This document shows positions 1 through 8,087 of a DNA stretch of 64,000 nt, piece by piece. Below the pieces are notes generated by a model, which had not been told where the DNA came from, did not search any database, and saw only the letters and a program-made list of their open reading frames with translations. Where the stretch lies: positions 930,001 to 994,000 of the forward strand of contig NZ_CP128474.1 in the NCBI RefSeq assembly GCF_030369635.1, in the 5' to 3' direction. Numbering within the stretch: the stretch's first letter is position 1; the number at the start of each line of letters is the position of its first letter. This DNA comes from Microbacterium arborescens (GTDB lineage Bacteria; Actinomycetota; Actinomycetes; Actinomycetales; Microbacteriaceae). Position numbers and translations under genes: made by a program.

Positions 1-652
1 CCGACAGGACGGTCCAGGCGAGGAAGACGGCGGCGGCGACGAGCGTCAGCAGTCCCGACTTCGTCGCGAGCCGTCGGGCCTGCTCGCGGACATCGCCGTC
101 GGTCTTGAGGGCGACGAAGTACACGCCGTGGGTGAAGAACAGCAACAGCGTCACGACGCCGCCGAGCAAGCCGTAGGGGTTCAACAGCGTGAACAGGGTG
201 CCCGTGAACTCCTTATCGGCGTCGATCGGCACACCCTGCACGATGTTGGCGACCGCGACACCCCAGAGGAAGGCGGGGAGCGCCGAGCCGACCACGATCA
301 TGAGGTCGAAGCGCTTGCGCCAGGTGGCGTCGTCGCGCTGGTGGCGGTACTCGAACGAGACGCCGCGCAGGATCAGGGCGATGAGGATCAGCAGCAGCGG
401 CAGGTAGAACCCGCTGAAGAGGGTCGCGTACCACTCCGGGAACGCCGCGAACAGGCAGGCGCCTGCCACGATCACCCAGGTCTCGTTGAGGTCCCAGACC
501 GGGCCGATGGTGTTGATGATCTGGCGACGCGAGACGTTGTCCTTGCCGAGGAAGGGCAACGACATCCCGACGCCGAAGTCGAAACCGTCGAGGACGAAGT
601 ATCCGACGAAGAGCACTCCGACGATGAAGAACCAGACGTATGCGAGATCCAT
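1..652 (-). CDS. cydB: Cytochrome bd quinol oxidase subunit II (3' end outside window)
   Basis: Second membrane subunit of cytochrome bd, the high-affinity oxidase that passes electrons from menaquinol to O2. The ATG is at 652-650 and about 217 N-terminal codons are visible; the gene runs off base 1. The N-terminus (MDLAYVWFFIVGVLFVGYF) and the following GFDFGVG stretch are typical of CydB, and at least five hydrophobic segments can be read, including LPLLLILIALILRGVSFEYR. It starts 10 nt after the cydA stop on the same strand, so the two are co-transcribed. The CydDC exporter, if present, would lie to the left of the window. Confidence 0.95.
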   Translation of the reverse strand, partial: MDLAYVWFFIVGVLFVGYFVLDGFDFGVGMSLPFLGKDNVSRRQIINTIGPVWDLNETWVIVAGACLFAAFPEWYATLFSGFYLPLLLILIALILRGVSFEYRHQRDDATWRKRFDLMIVVGSALPAFLWGVAVANIVQGVPIDADKEFTGTLFTLLNPYGLLGGVVTLLLFFTHGVYFVALKTDGDVREQARRLATKSGLLTLVAAAVFLAWTVLS

Positions 653-662
653 GTGGTGCTCC

Positions 663-2090
663 TCAGTAGACGGTGGTCTGGGTGTGGGAGGCCGCAGGGT
701 CTTCGGCCTCGGGCGAGCCCGGCTCGGGCAGCGGGTCGGGCCCCTTCTGCGCGGCCTTGCGGATGAGCCCGAACTCGACGACCGCGAGCGAGGCGTAGAC
801 CGCGGTGAAGGCGATCAGCGAGATGAGCACGGTCCATCCGGGGACGTTGGGTGAGACGCCGTCCTCGGTGAGCATGAGGCTGAAAACGATCCAGGGCTGG
901 CGGCCCATCTCGGTGAACACCCAGCCGACGAGGCTGCCGAGGAGGGGGAGCGGAGCCGACCAGATCGCGACCTTCCACATCCAGCGGGCGACGGGGCGCT
1001 GGGCCTTCTTGCGGGTCAGCCAGAGGCCCGCGACCGAGATGAGGGTGGCGACGCCGCCGAGGCCGATCATCCAGCGGAACGACCAATAGGTGACCCACAC
1101 GATGGGGCGGTAGTCGACGCCGGCCCCGAAGGTCTCGGTGTACTGCGCCTGCAGATCGTTGAGGCCTTCGACGCAGCCGTCGAAGCTGTGCGTCGAGAGG
1201 AAGGACAGCAGGTACGGCACGCGCAGCGACCAGATCTCTTCGGTGCCGTCGGGGGTTCCGATGGAGAAGATCGAGAAGGATGCGTCTGCTCCGCACGCGC
1301 TGTTGAACATCGCTTCGGCGGCGGCCATCTTCATCGGCTGGGTCGCGACCATCACGAGGCTCAGCTGATCGCCCGAGAGCGCGACGCCGATGAACGACAC
1401 GATCATGCCCCACATGCCGAACCGCAGCGCGGGGCGCATCGTCTCGATGTGCTGTGCGCGGGAGAGGTGCCAGGCCGCGACCGCGATGACGACGGCGGCG
1501 GCGAACATCCAGGCGGCGAAGATCGTGTGCGGGAACGCGGCCAGCACGATCGGGTTGGTGAGGACGGCGCCGAAATCGATGAGTTCCGCCCGTCCGCCGT
1601 CGGCGGCCATCTGGTAGCCCACGGGGTTCTGCATGAAGGCGTTGGCCGCGAGGATGAAGTAGGCCGAGAGGGTCGAGCCGAGCACGACCATCCAGATCGA
1701 GAACAGGTGGAGCGCCTTCGGCAGCTTGTCCCACCCGAAGATCCACAGGCCGATGAAGGTCGCCTCGAAGAAGAAGGCGAGGAGGCCCTCGAAAGCCAGC
1801 GGAGCACCGAAGATGTCACCGACGAAGCGGGAGTATGCCGACCAGTTCATGCCGAACTGGAACTCCTGCACGATTCCGGTCACGACGCCCATGGCGAAGT
1901 TGATCAGGAAGATCTTGCCGAAGAGGCGGGTCAGGTGCAGCCACTTCACGTTGCCCGTGCGGTGCCACACCGACTGGAAGATCGCCACGACGAGAGCCAT
2001 CCCGAGGGTCAGCGGCACGAAGAGGTAGTGGTAGAGCGTCGTCAGACCGAACTGCCAGCGGGCCAGCAGGAGCGGATCGAGGAAGTCCAT
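663..2090 (-). CDS. cydA: Cytochrome bd quinol oxidase subunit I
   Basis: Haem-bearing subunit of cytochrome bd (haems b558, b595, d). The 475-residue product is full length for the short-Q-loop class. Visible family features are the N-terminal RWQFGLTTLYHYLFVPLT segment with the haem-ligand candidate His21, the FEGLLAFFFEATFIGLW helix carrying the conserved Glu, and the GRQPW motif in MGRQPWIV. About nine membrane helices are present and the C-terminus is hydrophilic. It is the first gene of a cydAB operon. The region upstream (2187-2223) carries two operator-like dyads that match the one in front of the SufR-like regulator at 5144-5779, so control by that regulator is proposed. ATG at 2090 is preceded by an AAAGG ribosome site. 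Confidence 0.96.
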   Translation of the reverse strand: MDFLDPLLLARWQFGLTTLYHYLFVPLTLGMALVVAIFQSVWHRTGNVKWLHLTRLFGKIFLINFAMGVVTGIVQEFQFGMNWSAYSRFVGDIFGAPLAFEGLLAFFFEATFIGLWIFGWDKLPKALHLFSIWMVVLGSTLSAYFILAANAFMQNPVGYQMAADGGRAELIDFGAVLTNPIVLAAFPHTIFAAWMFAAAVVIAVAAWHLSRAQHIETMRPALRFGMWGMIVSFIGVALSGDQLSLVMVATQPMKMAAAEAMFNSACGADASFSIFSIGTPDGTEEIWSLRVPYLLSFLSTHSFDGCVEGLNDLQAQYTETFGAGVDYRPIVWVTYWSFRWMIGLGGVATLISVAGLWLTRKKAQRPVARWMWKVAIWSAPLPLLGSLVGWVFTEMGRQPWIVFSLMLTEDGVSPNVPGWTVLISLIAFTAVYASLAVVEFGLIRKAAQKGPDPLPEPGSPEAEDPAASHTQTTVY

Positions 2091-2186
2091 CGGCAGGTGC
2101 CTTTCGGGAGGCGAAGGTTTCGACAGGCTGAAGGTATCGAGTGTGGTTTTCCCCGGTCTCAGGGGCGGCCGGGAATAATGCTACGC

Positions 2187-2199
2187 GTGGTCTGACCAC
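2187..2199. promoter_or_regulatory. Operator-like dyad upstream of cydA (site 1)
   Basis: Perfect inverted repeat GTGGT-CTG-ACCAC about 100 bases upstream of the cydA ATG and 90 bases upstream of moaA. It is the same dyad type (TGTGGT-N3-ACCACA) as at 5798-5812 in front of the SufR-like regulator gene. Confidence 0.6.
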
Positions 2200-2208
2200 T
2201 TATCAAGG

Positions 2209-2223
2209 TGCTGTCAGACCACA
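2209..2223. promoter_or_regulatory. Operator-like dyad upstream of cydA (site 2)
   Basis: TGCTGT-CAG-ACCACA keeps the full right arm and four of six left-arm positions of the TGTGGT-N3-ACCACA dyad. It lies 22 bases (about two helix turns) from site 1, which suits cooperative binding of two dimers. Confidence 0.5.
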
Positions 2224-2274
2224 CCGGCCAGCGGCGATTCGCGACAAGCGACCCTCGGGTGCGCTTCGGCCGCT

Positions 2275-2280
2275 TACGCT
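2275..2280 (+). promoter_or_regulatory. -10 element of moaA (leaderless)
   Basis: TACGCT lies six bases before the moaA ATG, with no ribosome binding site between them, so transcription should start at the A of the start codon. Confidence 0.55.
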
Positions 2281-2286
2281 CGACCC

Positions 2287-3297
2287 ATGGGGGAGCCGCT
2301 CGTCGACAGATTCGCCCGGGTCCACCGCGACCTGCGCATCTCGCTGACCGACCGCTGCTCGTTGCGGTGCACCTACTGCATGCCCGAGCAGGGCAACGAA
2401 TGGCTCGCCCGCCAGAGCATCCTGACCCTCGACGAGATCGTCGAGATCGCCACGGTCGCCGCCACGGCGGGTATCACGACCTTCCGCCTCACCGGCGGTG
2501 AGCCGCTGCTGCGCACCGACCTCGTCGAGATCGTGCGGCGACTCGCGGCGATCGAGTCGCCCGACGGCCCGATCGAGATCGCGATGACCACGAACGGCAT
2601 CCGGCTGCCCGAGGTGCTTCCCGACCTCGTCGCCGCGGGCCTCGCGCGCCTGAACATCTCGCTCGACACCCTCGACCGCGAACGCTTCCGTGCGCTCACC
2701 CGTCGCGACCGACTCGACGATGTGCTCGACGGTGTGCGGGCCGCCCAGGCGTCGGGGCTGCGACCGCTGAAGATCAACGCCGTCGCGATGCGCGGCGTCA
2801 ACGACGACGAGCTGGCCGACCTCGTGGCCTTCGCCGTCGCGCACGACGCCCAGATGAGGTTCATCGAGCAGATGCCCTTGGATGCCGGCCACACCTGGGA
2901 CCGGTCGAGCATGGTCACTCGTGAAGAGATCCTCGAGGCGCTGTCGGCGCGCTGGAGCCTCGACCCCGTCCCGGGACGGGGCGGTGCGCCTGCCGAACGG
3001 TGGCGGCTCGACGGCGGCCCGCACACCGTCGGGGTCATCGCGTCGGTGACGGCGCCGTTCTGCGGTGCGTGCGATCGGATGCGGCTGACGGCCGACGGCC
3101 AGCTGCGCAATTGCCTGTTCTCGATCGACGAGTACGACCTGCTCCCGGTCCTGCGCTCCGAGATGTCGCCGGGGGCGCGGGCCGAGCGGATCGATCGGGT
3201 GCTGCGCAACTGCATCGCGGGCAAGAAGGCCGGTCACGCGATCGACGATCCCGGGTTCCTCCAGCCCGCTCGGGGGATGAACGCCATCGGCGGCTGA
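2287..3297 (+). CDS. moaA: GTP 3',8-cyclase, molybdenum cofactor biosynthesis
   Basis: Radical SAM enzyme that, with MoaC, makes cyclic pyranopterin monophosphate from GTP in the first step of molybdenum cofactor synthesis. The N-terminal cluster motif is Cys24-x3-Cys28-x2-Cys31 (RCSLRCTYC); the second cluster uses Cys259, Cys262 and Cys276 (FCGACDRMRLTADGQLRNC). The GGEP motif is in RLTGGEPLLR, and the protein ends in the Gly-Gly tail typical of MoaA. At 336 residues it is full length. It is divergent from cydAB and no other cofactor gene is in the window. The divergent region with its two dyads may regulate both directions. Confidence 0.96.
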   Translation: MGEPLVDRFARVHRDLRISLTDRCSLRCTYCMPEQGNEWLARQSILTLDEIVEIATVAATAGITTFRLTGGEPLLRTDLVEIVRRLAAIESPDGPIEIAMTTNGIRLPEVLPDLVAAGLARLNISLDTLDRERFRALTRRDRLDDVLDGVRAAQASGLRPLKINAVAMRGVNDDELADLVAFAVAHDAQMRFIEQMPLDAGHTWDRSSMVTREEILEALSARWSLDPVPGRGGAPAERWRLDGGPHTVGVIASVTAPFCGACDRMRLTADGQLRNCLFSIDEYDLLPVLRSEMSPGARAERIDRVLRNCIAGKKAGHAIDDPGFLQPARGMNAIGG

Positions 3298-3342
3298 CCG
3301 GCAACCACCGGGGGAAAGGCGACCCCTGGGTCGTCGCGATCG

Positions 3343-4536
3343 TCACGGTCGGGCGTCGACGACCTCGCGGCGGCTCCCGGGTGCGGTCAGGCTGGCGCCT
3401 CCAGCCACGGCGATCGCGGCGGCTGCGGCGAAGACGATCGCCGGCCCAGCGACGGGGAGCAGGGCGCCGAGGGCTGCGGCGCCGACCGCCTGCCCGACCA
3501 TGAACGTCACGAAGAGCAGGGCCGTGCCGGCCGCCGCGTGCCCGGCGTCGATCTGGGTCGTCCACCCGATGAGGGCTCCCGAGGCCGTGACGTAGGCCCA
3601 CCCGAACACGGCGCACGCGCCGAGTGCGAGGACCGTGCGGGTCGGAGCTGCGCCGAGGGCGAGGGTCGCGCCGGCGATGAGGACGGCGCCGACCAACCAG
3701 AGCGTCCGGGGCTGCAGGCCCGCGACAGGTCGCGACGTGACGATGACGGCGGCGCCGCCGCATCCGAGCACGATCCAGGCGAGCACCGATTGCGTCGGCG
3801 CTCCGCCGGCATCGACCAGGATGGTGCGGCCGTAGTTCCAGATCGCCGCCGCGCCGATTCCGAGGAGGACGGATGCCGCGATCGCGGGGCGATGCGCCGC
3901 CCACCATGCTCGCGGCGGAACGAGCGCGGCCCGGCCCGTCCGCTCGTCCTCCGATGGGCCCCTCGGCGGGCGATCGGCAGCGAGGACGGCGATCCCGGCG
4001 ACGGCTGTGGCTCCCGCCGCGATCAGCCAGCACAGCCGCCAGTCGGGGGTGAGTGCCAGGGCGATGGCGCCGGCGATGACCAGGCCGGGGCCGGTTCCCG
4101 CGTTCACGACGGCTTGGGGCGTGCTCGACGCGCGATCGGCGAACGAACGTGCGACCAGTCGCACGAGCGCGGGCGAGGCGAGCCCTGCGCCGGCAGAGGC
4201 GATCGCCGCCGCGGGGGCGAAGACTGCGGCATCCGTTGCTGCCGAGATCCCGACGGCCCCGCCGCTCGCCGTGAGGGTCGCGGCGATGACGAGCACGCGG
4301 GGGTGGCGCTCGGCGGCGAGGAAGCCGACGCATGCGGCGAGGGCGTAGACGATCGACCCTGCAGCCGAGACGAGACCGGCCGCGGCGGCGTCGACACCGA
4401 GGTCGGCGCTCATGTCGGGCAGATGAAGTCCGAAGGCGAGGCGGACGAGGCCGTAGGTCGCCGCGATGAGCGCGACTCCCGAGGCGACGAGCCCCCATCG
4501 CCAAAACGAAAACGATCGTTTCACTCTCCCGAGCAT
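3343..4536 (-). CDS. MFS transporter, probable drug or metabolite exporter
   Basis: A 397-residue polytopic protein with about twelve hydrophobic segments and a charged central loop (PPRGPSEDERTGRAALVPPR), the usual 6+6 layout of the major facilitator superfamily. Substrate cannot be read from sequence. It is divergent from a TetR-family gene only 11 bases away, the standard arrangement for a repressor controlling an exporter. The start is uncertain: the ATG at 4536 has no ribosome site, and a GTG four codons later (4524) would place the 12-bp palindrome at 4510-4521 just inside the coding region. The C-terminus is short and basic. Confidence 0.85.
   Translation of the reverse strand: MLGRVKRSFSFWRWGLVASGVALIAATYGLVRLAFGLHLPDMSADLGVDAAAAGLVSAAGSIVYALAACVGFLAAERHPRVLVIAATLTASGGAVGISAATDAAVFAPAAAIASAGAGLASPALVRLVARSFADRASSTPQAVVNAGTGPGLVIAGAIALALTPDWRLCWLIAAGATAVAGIAVLAADRPPRGPSEDERTGRAALVPPRAWWAAHRPAIAASVLLGIGAAAIWNYGRTILVDAGGAPTQSVLAWIVLGCGGAAVIVTSRPVAGLQPRTLWLVGAVLIAGATLALGAAPTRTVLALGACAVFGWAYVTASGALIGWTTQIDAGHAAAGTALLFVTFMVGQAVGAAALGALLPVAGPAIVFAAAAAIAVAGGASLTAPGSRREVVDARP
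4510..4521. promoter_or_regulatory. Palindromic operator between MFS and TetR genes
   Basis: AAACGATCGTTT is a perfect 12-bp palindrome in a locally AT-rich patch, within the first codons of the MFS gene and 27 bases upstream of the TetR start. It is a likely TetR binding site for the divergent pair. Confidence 0.6.
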
Positions 4537-4541
4537 AGAGT
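4536..4541 (+). promoter_or_regulatory. -10 element of the TetR gene (leaderless)
   Basis: TAGAGT ends six bases before the ATG at 4548, with no ribosome site between. The palindrome at 4510-4521 falls in the spacer/-35 area of this promoter. Confidence 0.5.
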
Positions 4542-4547
4542 GCTGGC

Positions 4548-5114
4548 ATGGGAATGCGGCCGCGCACGGAGGAACGCATCCTCGACGCCGCCGAGGACCT
4601 CTTCTTCACGCGAGGCATCGCCGCGACCCCGATCGACGCCGTGATCGCCCGTGCCGGGGTCTCGGCGGCGACGCTCTACCGCGGATTCGCCAGCAAGGAA
4701 GCGGTGCTCGCCGCAGCGCTCGAACGCCGGCAGCGGGCCTGGCTCGAGACATGGGACGCCGCTATCGCGCGCAGCGACGACGACGAGGGGCGACTGCTGG
4801 CGGTGTTCGACGCGCTGACGGCGTTTCGCGACGAGCCGCGCGGATCGCGCTGGTGCGCGTTCCTCGGCGCGGCCGCGGAGTACGCCGATCCGCCGCCGGA
4901 GGTGGCATCCGCCGTCCGCGCCGACACCGTCGGCATGCGCACCCGACTGACCGAGCTCGCCCGGCCGATCGCGGGCGCCGACGCGGGCGAGCTCGCGGAG
5001 CGACTGCTTCTCGTCGTCAGCGGCGACCTGGCGATGCGGTTGCGCGAGCGGAGCCACGACACCGATCTGGCGCGCTCGACGGCGGCGATGCTGATCGCGG
5101 CCTCGCGGCGCTGA
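4548..5114 (+). CDS. TetR/AcrR family transcriptional regulator
   Basis: A 188-residue protein with an N-terminal TetR DNA-binding domain (residues about 5-52: TEERILDAAEDLFFTRGIAA, then TPIDAVIARAGVSAATLYRG with the helix-turn-helix ending in ATLYRGFASKEA) and an all-helical ligand-binding domain. The neighbouring divergent MFS gene is the probable target. The ATG at 4548 fits a leaderless transcript; a second ATG follows two codons later. It converges on the SufR-like regulator gene, whose stop is 29 bases away. The ligand is not predictable from sequence. Confidence 0.9.
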   Translation: MGMRPRTEERILDAAEDLFFTRGIAATPIDAVIARAGVSAATLYRGFASKEAVLAAALERRQRAWLETWDAAIARSDDDEGRLLAVFDALTAFRDEPRGSRWCAFLGAAAEYADPPPEVASAVRADTVGMRTRLTELARPIAGADAGELAERLLLVVSGDLAMRLRERSHDTDLARSTAAMLIAASRR

Positions 5115-5143
5115 CGGCAGGCCCGCGCCCGGCGTGCTCGGGA

Positions 5144-5779
5144 TCAGTCGTGCGTGGTGGCGGCGTGAAGCAGCTGGATGATGCACACCGACGGGTCGCA
5201 CGAGGAGCGCATGCCGTCGACGGCGAGGGGGCCGCCCGCCTCGGTGAGCACGCCCTGCAGCAGGCTGAGGTGGACGCTGCACAGCACTTCGCGATGGTCG
5301 GCCTGCGCCGTCGCGTGCGCGCACGGGGTGAGATCGACCGTCAGTGCGGTGTCGTCGATGATCGGGTCGAAGCCCTCGTCCTCGAGCTCTTCGACGAGGG
5401 CGTCGATCTGGTGCAGGGCGCGGGTCTCGAGCACGTCGGGGACGTCGAGGGTGAGGACGCGGCGCATGAGGTCGCCGCGCTGCGCGGCATCCCGCACCTT
5501 GCGGCGCTGGATCGCGCTGCGGGTGGCGTCGCCGTCGGCGGCGCTGTAGAGCACGCGGGGGCGGCCGCGGGTGGTGCGGTGTTCCTTCTCCGCCACGATG
5601 AAGCCATCGGAGATCAGGCGTGCGAGGTGCTCGCGGATGGTGTTCGGGTGCAGGTCGGTCGCCTCCTGCAGCTCGAGGATCGTCCGGCGGGGCTGCTCCT
5701 GGATGAGGTGCAGGATCTCGACGCGGGAGTAGCTCGAGATGGCGCTGTATCCGACTGTCGCGGTGCTCATAGGACTCAT
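5144..5779 (-). CDS. HTH regulator with Cys cluster, SufR-like (probable Fe-S sensor)
   Basis: A 211-residue winged-helix regulator. Residues 15-80 form the DNA-binding domain (SRVEILHLIQEQP, then LQEATDLHPNTIREHLARL as the recognition helix and a basic wing RTTRGRPRVLY). The C-terminal half has four cysteines, Cys153, Cys167, Cys194 and Cys199, with the spacing CxnVLCSVHLSLLQGVL seen in the SufR group of iron-sulfur-binding regulators. A redox- or NO-sensitive cluster is therefore likely but not shown. ATGs at 5779 and 5770 are both possible. A perfect dyad (5798-5812) lies just upstream, and related dyads lie upstream of cydA, so autoregulation and control of the bd oxidase are proposed. 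Confidence 0.8.
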   Translation of the reverse strand: MSPMSTATVGYSAISSYSRVEILHLIQEQPRRTILELQEATDLHPNTIREHLARLISDGFIVAEKEHRTTRGRPRVLYSAADGDATRSAIQRRKVRDAAQRGDLMRRVLTLDVPDVLETRALHQIDALVEELEDEGFDPIIDDTALTVDLTPCAHATAQADHREVLCSVHLSLLQGVLTEAGGPLAVDGMRSSCDPSVCIIQLLHAATTHD

Positions 5780-5797
5780 TAAACACGGAAAACACGC

Positions 5798-5812
5798 TGT
5801 GGTCTTACCACA
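5798..5812. promoter_or_regulatory. Operator of the SufR-like regulator
   Basis: TGTGGT-CTT-ACCACA is a perfect 6-bp inverted repeat with a 3-bp spacer, 19 bases upstream of the regulator ATG at 5779. It matches the dyads at 2187-2199 and 2209-2223. Confidence 0.65.
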
Positions 5813-5856
5813 CCGTGAAATTTGTCGGTTTGCTCGCGCGGTCGAGCGCTTCGGTG

Positions 5857-5930
5857 GGCGAACCTCGGAGGAAACGGCGAACCTCGGAGCCTGCGGCCTC
5901 AGGGCTCCGAGGTTCGCGTGATTCTCCGAG
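5857..5930. repeat. 19-nt-period double palindrome, element F
   Basis: GGCGAACCTCGGAG occurs at 5857 and again at 5876 (19 nt apart). The inverted core CTCCGAG occurs at 5905 and 5924 (19 nt apart). The inner pair forms perfect 15-bp arms (5877-5891 with 5903-5917). The layout matches the elements at 8008, 8920, 18950, 23432 and 23972, but the core sequence differs and the loop is longer. It fills the gap between the SufR-like regulator and the membrane protein gene. Confidence 0.7.
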
Positions 5931-5966
5931 CCGGGCGTCGCGTGTCGTGTCCGGCCATGGTCAGGG

Positions 5967-6416
5967 TCACGCGACGAGCGAACGGCGAGCGGCCAGCGCG
6001 ACGGGGATGTGGCCGGCAGCCAAGACGAGTGCCGAGCCGGCCATCCACGGGTTGTCGAGCCAGACGGCACCGGCCAGGAACGCCACGACGGGAGTCACCG
6101 CCATCGGCACCGGTATCCGGAGCAGGGACGCGTAGAGCATCGCCTGACATCGCCCGGCCCGGAGGAAACGGATCCACAGCCCGTAGTACGTCGCGAGCGC
6201 CACGGCCGTCGGAAGCGCCCACCACGGTCGGATGCCGCCCGGTTCGGTCATGGCGGGGACGACGAGGCAGAGAGCCTGTCCGGCGCGTTCCAGCCAGGCC
6301 AGCGGCACCGGCACCCGAGCATCGGGCGCCGGGCCTCGTGGCGGCCAGGCGATCAGCAGCGCATTCGGCGCGAGCACGGCGATGCTCGTCATCAGACCGA
6401 GCACCGACCACCCCAC
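5967..6416 (-). CDS. Small hydrophobic membrane protein, function unknown
   Basis: A 149-residue protein with about four membrane helices (for example SIAVLAPNALLIAW, PWWALPTAVALATYYGLWIRF and VTPVVAFLAGAVWL). I do not recognise a characterised family. The GTG at 6416 is seven bases after a TAGGGT -10 hexamer (6429-6424), which supports a leaderless start there; an ATG eight codons downstream is the alternative. It is a single gene; the aldo/keto reductase upstream is on the same strand but a promoter lies between them. Confidence 0.7.
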   Translation of the reverse strand: MGWSVLGLMTSIAVLAPNALLIAWPPRGPAPDARVPVPLAWLERAGQALCLVVPAMTEPGGIRPWWALPTAVALATYYGLWIRFLRAGRCQAMLYASLLRIPVPMAVTPVVAFLAGAVWLDNPWMAGSALVLAAGHIPVALAARRSLVA

Positions 6417-6464
6417 GATCCGAACCCTAGCCTGCGGGAACAGGCCCGCCGAGGATGCCCCCGA

Positions 6465-7415
6465 TCAGGCCTCCGGCGTCCAGGTCGACACGCGGGTGAG
6501 CTCGGCGACCTCGTCGGCGGTGAGCTCGACGCGTCCGCCGTCGAGGAGGCCCTGCACCTGCTCCAGGCGCGAAGCGCTCGCGATCGGTGCGACCACCGTC
6601 GGCTGCGAGCGCAGCCAGGCGAGTGCCGTCGATGCGATAGAGACATCGTGCGCGGAACCGATGCGCTCGAGCGTGTCGATGATCTGCAGGCCCTGCGGCG
6701 TCGCGTAGACGGCTGCCCCCTCGGCGCGCGGGGAGTCGTGCCCGGAGGCATCCGTCGACCGGTACTTGCCGGTCAGGAAGCCCTTGGCGAGGGCGAAGTA
6801 GGGAACGAGGCTGAGATTCTCGCGCTCGGCGATCGGCACGATCGTCTCTTCGACGTCGTTGCGGTGCACGAGGTTGTAGTGCGGCTGGATGGCGACGGGC
6901 CGGGCGACGCCGGTCTCGTCGGCGATGCGCAGCCACTCCTCGATGCGCTCGGCGGTGTAGTTCGACACGGCGATGTGGCGGACGAGGCCGTCGGCGACGA
7001 GCTGCCCGAACGCGCCGACGGTCTCGTCGAGCGGGGTCTCCGCGTCGTCGAAGTGGGCGTAGTAGAGGTCGATCGCGTCGACGCCCAGGCGCTTCAGTGA
7101 GGCTTCGGCCGCGGCACGAACGTTCGATGCCGACAGGCCGCGGAAGTCGGGATGCTGGCTGACCTTGGTCGCCACGACGACCTCGGGGCGGCTGCGTGCA
7201 GCGAGCCACTCGCCGATGATGGTCTCGCTCTCACCGCCGGTGTGGCCGGGGACCCAGGCGCTGTACGAGTCGGCGGTGTCGACGAAGTTGCCGCCGCCCT
7301 CGACGAAGGCGTCGAGAATCGCGAACGACGCGTCGCGGTCGGCGGTCCAGCCGAAGACGTTGCCGCCGAGGGCGAGGGGGAAGACGGAGAGGTCGCTGTT
7401 GCCGATCGTGCTCAT
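6465..7415 (-). CDS. Aldo/keto reductase
   Basis: A 316-residue NADPH-dependent oxidoreductase of the aldo/keto reductase superfamily, (beta/alpha)8 barrel. Catalytic tetrad candidates are the Asp in FVDTADSYSAW, the Tyr in the same stretch, the Lys in VVVATKVSQH and the His in YYAHFDD. The C-terminal cofactor part is seen in SASRLEQVQGLL. The type resembles the YajO/Tas-like bacterial reductases that act on small carbonyls; the physiological substrate is not predictable. ATG at 7415. An 18-bp-arm palindrome lies upstream at 7482-7567. Confidence 0.92.
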   Translation of the reverse strand: MSTIGNSDLSVFPLALGGNVFGWTADRDASFAILDAFVEGGGNFVDTADSYSAWVPGHTGGESETIIGEWLAARSRPEVVVATKVSQHPDFRGLSASNVRAAAEASLKRLGVDAIDLYYAHFDDAETPLDETVGAFGQLVADGLVRHIAVSNYTAERIEEWLRIADETGVARPVAIQPHYNLVHRNDVEETIVPIAERENLSLVPYFALAKGFLTGKYRSTDASGHDSPRAEGAAVYATPQGLQIIDTLERIGSAHDVSIASTALAWLRSQPTVVAPIASASRLEQVQGLLDGGRVELTADEVAELTRVSTWTPEA

Positions 7416-7481
7416 GATGAGTTCAAGGCCCGGGCCGGTGTCGGTATTCCGGCTCGTGCGGTCCAGACGGCCGGACGACGA

Positions 7482-7567
7482 CGCGCCAACTCCTCAGATT
7501 CCGACCCGCGGTGCTGTGCCGAGTCCCCGCGAGAGGCGGGACCGGCCGGATCTGAGGAGTTGGCGCG
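7482..7567. repeat. Long intergenic palindrome with 18-bp perfect arms
   Basis: The 18-base arm at 7482-7499 (beginning CGCGCCAACTCCTCAGAT) is exactly reverse-complementary to 7550-7567, with a 50-base GC-rich spacer that can itself fold. It lies between the aldo/keto reductase start and the next gene's stop. It lacks the 19-nt internal period of the other elements here, so I treat it as a separate kind. Confidence 0.7.
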
Positions 7568-7586
7568 ATGCGCGTGCGCAGGTGTG

Positions 7587-7868
7587 TCAGCGCGTGCGGG
7601 TCGAGCCGCGGCGCGAGAACGCGACGTAGATGCCGAGCACGATGATGGCGCCGATGATCGAGCCGATGATGCCCGACGGCTGCAGGAAGCCACCCTCGGG
7701 GCTGTGGTTGAAGATGAGGAATCCGAGGAATCCGCCGACGAACGAGCCGACGATGCCGAGCACGATCGTCATCAGGATGCCGATGTTCTGCTTGCCGGGG
7801 ATGACGGCGCGCGCGATGAAGCCGGCGATCAGTCCGACGAGGATGAGGCCGAGGATCGTCCAGAGCAT
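7587..7868 (-). CDS. GlsB/YeaQ/YmgE family stress-response membrane protein
   Basis: A 93-residue, very hydrophobic protein of the transglycosylase-associated family (Pfam Transgly_assoc). Three membrane helices are visible: ILGLILVGLIAGFIARAVIP, a glycine-rich GIVGSFVGGFLGFLIF, and IIGSIIGAIIVLGIYVAF. The PGKQNIG loop between helices one and two is the family signature. Members are small inner-membrane proteins induced by stress, with no proven enzyme activity. ATG at 7868 follows an AAAGAAGAAG purine tract. A short basic C-terminal tail (SRRGSTRTR) is cytoplasmic. Confidence 0.9.
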   Translation of the reverse strand: MLWTILGLILVGLIAGFIARAVIPGKQNIGILMTIVLGIVGSFVGGFLGFLIFNHSPEGGFLQPSGIIGSIIGAIIVLGIYVAFSRRGSTRTR

Positions 7869-8007
7869 GGTGCTTCTTCTTTCTTTGCGGGAACAGGTGC
7901 CGGTCGGGCACCCGGGGCGGACGACAGGCTATGGCCGTTCCGGCGGAAGCCCGTCGACCTTCCGCCCACGCCCGGCGTGGTTGTACCCTTCCGGGTCCGT
8001 ATGTGCC

Positions 8008-8077
8008 GCGAGCGCGCACCGTCGTGGCGAGAACGCACCCGGTATGGTGCCCGTTCGCGGTGAGGGTGCGTGCTCGG
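8008..8077. repeat. 19-nt-period double palindrome, element A
   Basis: Direct copies GCGAGCGCGCACC (8008) and GCGAGAACGCACC (8027) are 19 nt apart. After a 6-nt loop, inverted copies begin with GGTGC at 8046 and 8065, again 19 nt apart. The outer pair shares a C where the inner pair has an A, which preserves pairing. It is downstream of the alpha/beta hydrolase at 8088-8885. Confidence 0.75.
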
Positions 8078-8087
8078 GAGGGGTGCC

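Noticed and set aside
5936..5976. 9-bp inverted repeat overlapping the stop of the small membrane protein gene
   Set aside because: Arms are short with a 23-base loop and no T-run; too weak to call a terminator.
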